This document shows positions 49,944 through 56,448 of a stretch of 56,448 bases of DNA, piece after piece. The position numbers were made by a program, and so were the translations under genes. The stretch's first letter is position 1. Each line of letters opens with the position of its first letter. The notes beneath the pieces are model-generated. The model searched no databases. It was not told the DNA's origin and saw only the letters and a list, made by a program, of their open reading frames with translations. The stretch covers positions 1-56,448 of the forward strand of contig SIBJ01000020.1 in NCBI GenBank assembly GCA_009695195.1, read 5' to 3'. This stretch comes from Pedosphaera sp. (lineage in GTDB: Bacteria > Verrucomicrobiota > Verrucomicrobiia > Limisphaerales > JADLHS01).

Positions 49944-50930
49944 TCACTTGGGCGCCGGTTGCGTGCGCTGTTTGATGGTCTCGATGCGGCGGCGCGCCTC
50001 GGCGCCCGCGGGCTGGTCGGGCACGGCGGACACGACTTCGTTGTAATACACGAGCGCGCCGCTCCACTTTTTGCGCTTGGCGTAGAACTCCGCGATTTTG
50101 AAATTGCCGCGCGCCTGCTCGACCTTGAGCGACGCCATGATTTTTTGCGCGTCGGGTCCGCGTTTGTCCTCGGGAAACAACGTGGCGAAATCCGTGAGCG
50201 ACGCGACCGCGCTGCCAGCCATGCTTTGATCGTACTCGGCGGTCTTGGCCTGTTTCTGGTACGCGATGCCGGCGCGATAGAGCGCGTCCGCCGCGATGAC
50301 CGGGCGGTCGTGGTAACGGTCCGCCGCCGTTTCGTACGCCTTCACCGCCTCGTTGTAATGGGCCTGTTTCTCGCGCGCCGCCCCGATGCGCAATTGTGCG
50401 TGCGGCCCCACATCGCTGAACGGCCCGTTCCGCACGATCTTGTTGTACATGTCCGCCGTGCGGTCCATCGAGGAGAACAGCGGAATGACGCCCCAGAGTT
50501 TGAACCACTGCCCCTTCAAATAACGGCCCGCAATCTCGTACTGCCGCGCGAGCACCTCCTTCACGTTTTCGCTCTTGGGATATTTCTCGAGGATTTTTTG
50601 GTAATGCTCGAACGCTTTTTCGTCCTGATGCCGCGCTTCGTAACAGCGGCCCACGAGATATTGCGCGCGCGGCGCGTAGTCGGACAGCGGCCAGGTCTTG
50701 ATCAGGTAGCGCGCGGCGCGGGCCGCGACGCTGTAATCCTGTTTATCGAACGCCGCCTGCGCGACCTCCAACTGGTCCTTCGCTTTCGTCCGGCGCCATT
50801 TGCTTTCGCTGCCGACGGATTCGTAAAACCAGCCTTCGCCCGGCGTGTAAACCAAGGGCGCAGGCGAACGGAGCGGAATCAAGGCAACGCCCGTGAAGAC
50901 GAGCAGCAGAAAAATGAACCGGCGATTCAT
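49944..50930 (-). CDS. bamD: BamD-like outer membrane assembly TPR protein
   Basis: A 328-residue exported protein (ATG 50930; ATG 50960 is an alternative). Signal peptide FIFLLLVFTGVALIPLRSPA, then five TPR units, e.g. YAPRAQYLVGRCYEARHQDE, AFEHYQKILEKYPKSENVKE and ALYRAGIAYQKQAKTAEYDQ. BamD/ComL is the lipoprotein TPR partner of BamA. The usual lipid-anchor Cys is missing, so it may instead be periplasmic and the name is by repeat architecture and by its neighbour lptE. Confidence 0.75.
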   Translation of the reverse strand: MNRRFIFLLLVFTGVALIPLRSPAPLVYTPGEGWFYESVGSESKWRRTKAKDQLEVAQAAFDKQDYSVAARAARYLIKTWPLSDYAPRAQYLVGRCYEARHQDEKAFEHYQKILEKYPKSENVKEVLARQYEIAGRYLKGQWFKLWGVIPLFSSMDRTADMYNKIVRNGPFSDVGPHAQLRIGAAREKQAHYNEAVKAYETAADRYHDRPVIAADALYRAGIAYQKQAKTAEYDQSMAGSAVASLTDFATLFPEDKRGPDAQKIMASLKVEQARGNFKIAEFYAKRKKWSGALVYYNEVVSAVPDQPAGAEARRRIETIKQRTQPAPK

Positions 50931-50985
50931 GCCGCGACGGTAGCGAGGGCGATTGTTCAAGTCAAGGTGCGCGCCGGTCCGCTTT

Positions 50986-51618
50986 CTACTTCACAGCGGA
51001 CTCCGCCGGCTTCTCTTTCACGCCGGCCCAGACGCCGGTGCGTTTTTCCTTCGCGCCGGCTTCGAGGGCCTTGAGCTTGTCGGCAAAAACTTTCGACTTT
51101 ACGCCGTTGGGCAGCGCGGTCATCACGCCTTTCGTCCGCGCGAGCCCGCGTTCGACGAGCAGTTCGGCGAGACTCCGGCCGCCGGTTCCTACGAAGCAGT
51201 AATAACGCGGCTGTTTGCTCTGGCCACCGGCGAGAGCGAAGCGCGTTTGCACTGAGAACGGTTCGCGCAGCAACTCGCGCACAGCCTCGCGCGCCACCGC
51301 GCCGGCCTTCAACGCCTCGTCCAGCGTCACGCCGAAATACTCCGCCTGTTCGCGCGTGCGGTCGGCATAACGCAGGTTCGTCTCCGGCGCGTCCACGAAG
51401 TAGAGGCGCACGAGAAATTCGTTCGTGCCGCTGCGGATGTGGAAGCTGTCGCCGTCGTTGTATACGTTGGCGACGAGCGCGCAGTTGGTGAGCGTGATCC
51501 ACTCGCGACGTTCGGCGGCGAAGCCAGGATGGAGAAACAATCCGGCGAGCGACAACGCGATGGCAACCAGGCGGAACCAGACCCGGACGCCCCGTTGATG
51601 ATGGAGCCGAAGCATCAC
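50986..51618 (-). CDS. Secreted staphylococcal-nuclease-like protein
   Basis: A 210-residue protein with a signal peptide (FRLVAIALSLAGLFLHPGFA). The SNase fold follows: NDGDSFHIR, LVRLYFVDAPET (Arg-Asp of the active site), a later QPRYYCFV for the second Arg, and SLAELLVERGLAR. It hydrolyses DNA or RNA with Ca2+. It starts 4 bp after the zinc-ribbon gene's stop and precedes bamD. Confidence 0.85.
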   Translation of the reverse strand: MMLRLHHQRGVRVWFRLVAIALSLAGLFLHPGFAAERREWITLTNCALVANVYNDGDSFHIRSGTNEFLVRLYFVDAPETNLRYADRTREQAEYFGVTLDEALKAGAVAREAVRELLREPFSVQTRFALAGGQSKQPRYYCFVGTGGRSLAELLVERGLARTKGVMTALPNGVKSKVFADKLKALEAGAKEKRTGVWAGVKEKPAESAVK

Positions 51619-51622
51619 GATT

Positions 51623-52138
51623 TCAGCCGCGATACACCAGCATCACCGCGTAATCCGTCATGATCTTTTGCGACCCGATGTCGAGATGCTGGTACACGAG
51701 GGAATGGACGCTGATGACGTTGGCCTCGCCGACCCTCTGGAGAAAATTCGTGACCACTTCGTCGAACTTGTCGTGGCCCACCTCGATGCAATCAGTGTGG
51801 CGGATGGTTTTGACCCGGATCTTGCGGTCGCTCTCCTTCGCGGCGACTTCCAGCGGCGCTTTCGGCTTCTCGATGAGCACCGCGCTGGGACCTTTGTGAA
51901 CGGGCACCTTCAAGTGCATTTCCACCTTCGCGGCGGCGGAGGTGGACATGACGCTGAGCGGATGCGCCGGGTCACGGGCTTGCGGCGCGGCGGGCGCCGG
52001 GCCCGCCGGACGCGTGGCCGACGACGCCGGGATCACGATTTTTTCGCCGCAGGACGGGCAGTTGATTTCCGAGCCGGAGCCGGCGCTGTCCACGGCGAGT
52101 TCCTGGTCGCATTTCGGGCAATCGAAGATGATGTCCAT
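51623..52138 (-). CDS. Zinc-ribbon protein of unknown function
   Basis: A 171-residue cytoplasmic protein. The N-terminal zinc ribbon is FDCPKCDQELAVDSAG...INCPSCGEKIVIP, followed by a Pro/Ala linker. The C-terminal ~75 residues (CIEVGHDKFDEVVTNFLQRV to MTDYAVMLVYRG) form an alpha/beta domain I cannot name. First gene of the nuclease-bamD-lptE operon. Confidence 0.75.
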   Translation of the reverse strand: MDIIFDCPKCDQELAVDSAGSGSEINCPSCGEKIVIPASSATRPAGPAPAAPQARDPAHPLSVMSTSAAAKVEMHLKVPVHKGPSAVLIEKPKAPLEVAAKESDRKIRVKTIRHTDCIEVGHDKFDEVVTNFLQRVGEANVISVHSLVYQHLDIGSQKIMTDYAVMLVYRG

Positions 52139-52270
52139 AGGCTTGAAGGTGTTGGGTTCGACTACCCGCGGAGATTAGGTCGGCGCCGAAATCAATGCGA
52201 GGAAAAAATCTCCGGGCGCAGCCCGCGCGCGAAGCTCATTGGCCGACCGGAAAAATCAGCGCCGGCCCGT

Positions 52271-52759
52271 TCAACCCATCCCGGTGATCGGACGATGGTG
52301 AACCTTCACGGCGCGATGGACCATCTGACCGGTCGTCGGATTGGCGCCCAACGGCGCCTGGACTCCGCCGCCGGACCACGAGAGACCGGCGGACAGATCC
52401 AAAACTTCCCACCCGACCGATTTGCCGACGCCGACGCAGTCGTTCTTGTTGCCGGCGGCACGTCCGCCGCCGATGGAGATCATCGCATGAATCGGTACCG
52501 GGATACCGTTCTTGGTTTCGTAAAACACGAGGGCATGGCCGGCGGGCAAGTTGGCCATCGCACCGGCGTCGGTCACCTGGATATCGGCGGAGTTCGCGAG
52601 CGTGTCGGGCCGGCCCTTGCTCGATTTGTATTTGGCGTCATCAATCACTCCCGCGAGCAGGGCGACGTGCATGACGGCGTCCCAGCACATCAGGCTCGAC
52701 AACATCAGGTATTCCTGTGTCGTCATTGGCGGTGGCTTCGGCGACTTTGGCGGCATCAT
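52271..52759 (-). CDS. Papain-like (Cys-His) hypothetical protein
   Basis: A 162-residue protein without signal peptide. A Cys at residue 25 heads a helix (LMCWDAVMHVALLAGV) and a His at 91 starts a strand (PIHAMISIGGGRAAGNKNDC). This is the order seen in NlpC/P60-like and other papain-fold amidases or transglutaminases. Another His (75) lies in PAGHALVFYE. The fold is a guess from this spacing. No immunity-type neighbour; 227 bp on its upstream side (52760-52986) hold nothing I recognise. Confidence 0.55.
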   Translation of the reverse strand: MMPPKSPKPPPMTTQEYLMLSSLMCWDAVMHVALLAGVIDDAKYKSSKGRPDTLANSADIQVTDAGAMANLPAGHALVFYETKNGIPVPIHAMISIGGGRAAGNKNDCVGVGKSVGWEVLDLSAGLSWSGGGVQAPLGANPTTGQMVHRAVKVHHRPITGMG

Positions 52760-52986
52760 TGCAACTTCCGGGCATGGTGATTCCTTTCCTTTACAGCGGT
52801 GATGGATTCGTCTTCGGCTCGCCCTTCGGGCTGAAGCGAGTCTTGTTGACGCGAGGTGAGCGACTTTGCGTCGGCGCGCACGGGATCATGCGCGCAGTCT
52901 ATTCAGCGACCGCGCAGCGTCAAGCTGTGAACGTTGAACGTGGATTGAAAACTTTCACGCGAGGGTGCGCGCGGGACGCCAACCTG

Positions 52987-53388
52987 TCACTCGTACGATT
53001 TCTCAAGCTGCTTGAGCCGCGGCTGGATCGGCGAGGTCGCCGGCGTGCGGTCTTTCACCCCTTTGAAAATCTGTTTCGCCTCGGCGGGCGATTCACGGGT
53101 GACCGCCACGCAGAAATCCAGTTCGATCCACGCCTTGCGCGGGTCTTGCAACGACGGGCCGTAATTTTTGAGCCAGACGCGCATCGCCGCGTTGCCCTGT
53201 TGCTGCGCGCGTTGGTAGCTCGGTTCCAGTTGATTTGACATGCCCGGCAGGTACGCGGGATTCAACACCTTCGCCGCTTCCTTCCGCTGCGTTTCCTCCT
53301 CGTGGTTGACCTTGTCCCAGTAAAGAAAAAGCTGATAGCCGCAGAACACGACCACGATCACGATGAACGCGCCGATGAGCTTGCTCAT
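52987..53388 (-). CDS. Single-pass membrane protein of unknown function
   Basis: A 133-residue protein with one membrane segment (LIGAFIVIVVVFCGYQLFLYW) and a charged, helical outer part (QRAQQQGNAAMRVWLKNYGP). Its ATG overlaps the murA stop by 4 bp (ATGA), so it is coupled to cell-wall synthesis, but I do not recognise it. Confidence 0.7.
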   Translation of the reverse strand: MSKLIGAFIVIVVVFCGYQLFLYWDKVNHEEETQRKEAAKVLNPAYLPGMSNQLEPSYQRAQQQGNAAMRVWLKNYGPSLQDPRKAWIELDFCVAVTRESPAEAKQIFKGVKDRTPATSPIQPRLKQLEKSYE

Positions 53389-54647
53389 GATTCTTCGACG
53401 CGTTGGATCCGCGCGCCCAACGCGCGCAGTTTGACATCCATGTTTTCGTAACCGCGGTCCAGATGATAAATGCGATTCACTTTCGTCGTGCCTTTCGCGG
53501 TCAGGCCCGCGATGACGAGCGCGGCGGAGGCGCGCAGATCGCTCGCCATCACCGGCGCGCCGCTCATCGGCTTCCCGCCCTTCACGATCGCACTCGGCCC
53601 TTCGATCTCAATGTCCGCGCCCAGTCGCGAGAGTTCGCTCACGTGCATGAAGCGCGATTCAAAAATCCGTTCCGTGATGATGCTGATGCCCGGCGCCTGC
53701 GTCATCAACGCCATCATCTGCGCCTGCACGTCCGTCGGGAAACCGGCGTACGGTAGCGTCGTCACATCCGACGACTTCAACCGCCCGTTGCGGCGCACGA
53801 GCAGGTTCGGACCTTTGCGTTCGACGACAACGCCCGCCTCGCGCAGCTTGTCAATCACCGCGTGCAGATGCTCGGCGCGCGCGCCCTTGATCGTCACCTC
53901 GCCGTTCGTCGCGGCGGCGGCGATGGCGTAAGTCGCGGCTTCGATGCGATCGGGAATCACTTCATGCTCCGCGCCGTGCAGTTCCTTCACGCCCGTGATC
54001 GTCATCGTCGGGCTGCCGACGCCGGAAATCTTCGCGCCCATCGCGCTTAGGAATTTTGCGAGGTCTATCACCTCCGGCTCGCACGCGGCGCTCTCGATCA
54101 CCGTCACGCCTTCGGCGAGCACGGCGGCCATCATCACGTTCGCCGTGCCGAGCACCGTCGAACCCGCGCGCCCGCCGAGAAACATCGCCGAGCCGACCAG
54201 CCGTTTCGCGGTCGCTTCCACGTAGCCGCTCTCGATCTTGATCTTCGCGCCGAGCGCCGCGAAACCTTTCAAGTGAAGATTGATCGGGCGCGCGCCGATG
54301 ACGCAGCCGCCGGGCAGCGATACGCGCGCCGTCTTCAACCGCCCGAGCAACGGCCCCATGATACAGATCGAGCCGCGCATCTTGCGCACGAGATCGTAAT
54401 CGCCCTGGCCTTTGATTTTTTTGGCCTGCGTGCGCACTGTCCCGCCGTGCACGTCCACCTTCGCGCCGAGCCACGTCAGGATTTGCGCCATGAATTTCAC
54501 GTCGCTCAAATCCGGCACGCCGCGGATGACGCAGGGTTCGGCGGTGAGCAGCGTCGCCGCCATGATCGGCAGTACCGCGTTTTTCGCGCCGGAGATCTGC
54601 ACCTCGCCGTGCAACGGCACGCCGCCTTTGATGAGAAAACTTTCCAT
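53385..54647 (-). CDS. murA: UDP-N-acetylglucosamine 1-carboxyvinyltransferase
   Basis: A 420-residue MurA starting MESFLIKGGVPLHGEVQISG. The catalytic Cys lies in ARVSLPGGCVIGARPI (position of E. coli Cys115), the target of fosfomycin; MSGAPVMASDLRASAALVIA is the conserved C-terminal block. It transfers enolpyruvate from PEP to UDP-GlcNAc, the first committed step of peptidoglycan synthesis. Length normal. Confidence 0.96.
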   Translation of the reverse strand: MESFLIKGGVPLHGEVQISGAKNAVLPIMAATLLTAEPCVIRGVPDLSDVKFMAQILTWLGAKVDVHGGTVRTQAKKIKGQGDYDLVRKMRGSICIMGPLLGRLKTARVSLPGGCVIGARPINLHLKGFAALGAKIKIESGYVEATAKRLVGSAMFLGGRAGSTVLGTANVMMAAVLAEGVTVIESAACEPEVIDLAKFLSAMGAKISGVGSPTMTITGVKELHGAEHEVIPDRIEAATYAIAAAATNGEVTIKGARAEHLHAVIDKLREAGVVVERKGPNLLVRRNGRLKSSDVTTLPYAGFPTDVQAQMMALMTQAPGISIITERIFESRFMHVSELSRLGADIEIEGPSAIVKGGKPMSGAPVMASDLRASAALVIAGLTAKGTTKVNRIYHLDRGYENMDVKLRALGARIQRVEES

Positions 54648-54664
54648 AAAAAATCAAAACCGAG

Positions 54665-54830
54665 TTAAACCACGGATGAACACTGATGGGCACGGATGTC
54701 GCACAAAGCCAAAGGAGCGCGGCCTTCAGGCCGCTTCAACGAGCGATGTCGTGAAGCGGTCGGACGTTGATGCGGGCTAAAGCCCGCGCCCCGTTCCCAT
54801 CCGTGTTTATCCGTGTCCATCCGTGGTTAA
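54665..54830. repeat. Hairpin repeat of 'ATCCGTG' words between murA and prmC
   Basis: TTAAACCACGGATG on the left pairs with CATCCGTGG TTAA on the right (three ATCCGTG words at 54799-54826). Inside are two smaller hairpins: GCGGCCTtcAGGCCGC and GCGGGCTaaAGCCCGC. Same word family as 8634-8693. Likely terminator or processing site. Confidence 0.7.
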
Positions 54831-54837
54831 AAATTCT

Positions 54838-55782
54838 TCAGCGCCGCGCGATCAAAATTCTCTGCCGCTGACTGTAGTCATCGCGCACAGCTTCGACAAT
54901 CCACTTTTGCGATTCGAAGATTTTTTTTATTTCGTCCGCCTGCCCGTCGCCGAACTCAATCATGAGTTTGCCGCCGGGTTTCAGGAATTCCCCCGCCTCC
55001 GCCGCCAGCCGCCGGTAAAAATCCAGCCCGTCCTCCCCGCCGTCCAGTGCCACGCGCGGGTCGAAATCCCGCACTTCCGGCTGTAACGACGCGATTTCGC
55101 CGCTGGGAATGTACGGCGGATTGCTCACGATCAGGTCAAACCGCGTTCCCGCCGACAACGCGCCCAAGCCATCGCCCGGAAGAAACTCGATGCGCTCCCC
55201 GACGCCATTGCGCGCCGCGTTTTCCCGCGCCAGCGCCAGCGCGTCCGCCGAAACGTCCACCGCCGTGACCCGCGCGCCCGGACATTTCGCCGCCAGCGCG
55301 ATGGCGATGCACCCGCTCCCCGTGCCGAAGTCCAGAACGGACGGAGCGCCGAGCACCGCCTCGGCCAGTTTCGGTTCGTTCGCCTCATCAACGGGCCGAG
55401 ACGGTGCTCGGCGCTCCGATACCGCGGTGCGTTGATCATTCGATGTTGGATGTTTCCCAAGGAATTCCCACCCCGCTTCCGCCAGCAATTCCGTTTCCGG
55501 CCGCGGCACGAGCACGTGGCGGTTCACGGCGATCTCGAAACCGCAGAAAGAAGTCGCGCCGGTGATGTGCTGCAACGGTTCGCGCTGGCCGCGACGTTTG
55601 ACGAGTTCGCGCGTGGCGTCCGCCTCGGTGTCGTTGAGGAGCCGCTCGAAGTTCAGATACAACTTCATGCGCGGCAGCTTGAGCACGTGCGCGAGCAGCA
55701 GCTCCGCCTGCAAGCGCGGCGAGTCCACGCCCTTCTTCGTCAGGAAATCCGTGCTCTTCTGAATGACCTCAAGCACCGTCAC
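54838..55782 (-). CDS. prmC: Protein-(glutamine-N5) methyltransferase, release factor-specific
   Basis: A 314-residue PrmC, longer than the usual 275-285. The SAM motif is VLDFGTGSGCIAIALA, the substrate motif is IVSNPPYIPSGE, and GQREPLQHITGATSFCG and LVPRPETELL mark the N-terminal half. It methylates the GGQ glutamine of release factors. About 37 extra residues (110-147) lie between the N-terminal domain and the SAM domain, from a palindromic element (55342-55418). The enzyme otherwise looks intact. Confidence 0.94.
   Translation of the reverse strand: MTVLEVIQKSTDFLTKKGVDSPRLQAELLLAHVLKLPRMKLYLNFERLLNDTEADATRELVKRRGQREPLQHITGATSFCGFEIAVNRHVLVPRPETELLAEAGWEFLGKHPTSNDQRTAVSERRAPSRPVDEANEPKLAEAVLGAPSVLDFGTGSGCIAIALAAKCPGARVTAVDVSADALALARENAARNGVGERIEFLPGDGLGALSAGTRFDLIVSNPPYIPSGEIASLQPEVRDFDPRVALDGGEDGLDFYRRLAAEAGEFLKPGGKLMIEFGDGQADEIKKIFESQKWIVEAVRDDYSQRQRILIARR
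55342..55418. repeat. Palindromic element inside prmC
   Basis: Arms CGGAGCGCCGAGCACCG (55342-55358) and CGGTGCTCGGCGCTCCG (55402-55418) are perfect reverse complements over 17 bp. Together with flanking GATGTTGGATG words it accounts for the extra residues in prmC. Confidence 0.85.
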
Positions 55783-55881
55783 GCGCGCAGTCTAGGCGCG
55801 CCGCGTGATGTTCAAAGCGGAAAAGACGGCAGCAACGAAAAGCTTGAGAGTGCGATTTCCGCCTATCACGGTTAGGTGTCG

Positions 55882-56247
55882 TCATTGTGTCTGCAATTTC
55901 CGCCAAACGGCCTCGATGATGACCATCGAAGCGTCGTCAGGATCACGGGCATGACAATCGGTCAGCAACGAGTAATTGTAGCTCCACAGGCCGAAAGCAT
56001 TCCGAATTCCCATGCCCCAAGTAAAATGATAGTCAATCAACTCGTCCTTCTTCTTGGCTCTGACTGCCGCTTTGTCTGGCTCGCTCATCTTTGCCAAAAT
56101 ATTCGTAACGGCATCATCCACAGTGAGCGGCCACTCTGGATGCATCGCCCTGTTATGTGCGCTGGTTGTGCGTGGTGTCCGAAAACAAACGACTCCCACC
56201 AGCAGTGCGGCGACAACAATTATGGCGATGAACAGTTTTTTGCGCAC
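55882..56247 (-). CDS. DUF6794-like exported protein
   Basis: A 121-residue protein with an N-terminal membrane or signal segment (LFIAIIVVAALLVGVVCF). Its mature part reads WPLTVDDAVTNILAKMSEPD, then WGMGIRNAFGLWSYNYSLL and DDASMVIIEAVWRKL, a pattern I associate with DUF6794 ('P.tl..Av..ll..L...k......'GlG..iRN.w.LW'). Function unknown. It ends the chromosome block before the IS at the right edge. Confidence 0.65.
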   Translation of the reverse strand: MRKKLFIAIIVVAALLVGVVCFRTPRTTSAHNRAMHPEWPLTVDDAVTNILAKMSEPDKAAVRAKKKDELIDYHFTWGMGIRNAFGLWSYNYSLLTDCHARDPDDASMVIIEAVWRKLQTQ

Positions 56248-56287
56248 GAAGACACCAAACTTTTAATACACGGATAGCTATTCGGCC

Positions 56288-56448
56288 GGGTGTGATTAGA
56301 AACGGGTGAGGGGAATGGCGCTTAGTTAAGGGCATGTGTCGTTGATTTTTTCTGGGTGGCTTCGGCAATGATTTCCTGCCGGGGGCGCATCAACAAGGGA
56401 AAGTTTTTCGGCCTCCGTTTCCTCATGCGCGGTTCGGATCGCTCAGGG
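56288..56448 (-). mobile_element. Right end of an IS element with transposase C-terminus (partial)
   Basis: The terminal repeat GGGTGTGATTAGAAACGGGT starts at 56288 and is almost the same as the ends of the two MITEs. Inside it, on the minus strand, the last 41 codons of a transposase run off the window, ending RKRRPKNFPLLMRPRQEII and so on to a TAA at 56322-56324. 'KRRPK.FPLL..PR.E' is a familiar ending of IS4-type transposases. This element is therefore a good candidate source of transposase for the MITEs. Confidence 0.75.

Overview
The window is GC-rich, densely coded bacterial chromosome, most likely from the Verrucomicrobiota (Pedosphaera/Limisphaerales-like). This placement is inference. 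It rests on the alternative complex III genes actA-actB, a fused SpmA-SpmB protein in a non-sporulating context, secreted proteins ending in a '...YYRLLKN' or '...FFRLRRLP' module, a tiny 'EYVPGKGW' lipoprotein and LptG/LptE/BamD outer-membrane genes. No rRNA, tRNA or CRISPR array was recognised.

Layout. 1-1290: left-running actA and the start of actB. 1742-2358: a vapBC-type module. 2499-6824: a hypothetical protein with a clear terminator, hisF, a GAF histidine kinase and lptG. 7018-7813: a DUF6036-type nucleotidyltransferase pair. 7848-10639: a PerR/Fur-like regulator with sufB and sufC, behind a perfect 19-bp palindromic operator. 10881-17149: a two-component system followed by a 1080-residue secreted TPR/ankyrin protein with an SLBB-like tail. 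17306-18691: spmAB. 18787-20936: a scrap zone with ABC-transporter and beta-propeller remnants, a truncated uvrB start and a mntA-hepT toxin-antitoxin cassette. 20949-30552: uvrB, an M28 peptidase, secreted proteins, a LIM/DA1-like zinc peptidase and transketolase. 30638-31878: dinD flanked by 48-bp direct repeats, beside a remnant that looks like a type IIG restriction enzyme end. 31880-42994: a surface-polysaccharide cluster (deacetylase, three polymerase/ligase-like membrane proteins, three glycosyltransferases, a methyltransferase, a kinase). 43106-46998: a cNMP-binding histidine kinase, mutL and a lipoprotein. 47019-47611: a RelE/ParE-type cassette flanked by a truncated trigger-factor end. 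47636-55782: tig, lptE, bamD, a nuclease, murA and prmC. 56288-56448: the end of an insertion sequence.

Three kinds of genome plasticity stand out. (1) Toxin-antitoxin cassettes sit between an intact housekeeping gene and a second, mostly synonymously diverged copy of that gene's end (uvrB start, tig end). This suggests cassette transfer with gene-end replacement. (2) Short palindromic elements and 7-bp-period repeats are scattered between genes and also lie in frame inside mutL, uvrB, prmC, spmAB and a histidine kinase. (3) Two 197-bp MITEs with 9-bp target duplications share terminal repeats with the IS at the right edge.

These are readings of sequence by eye. Family assignments rest on recognised motifs, not database searches.
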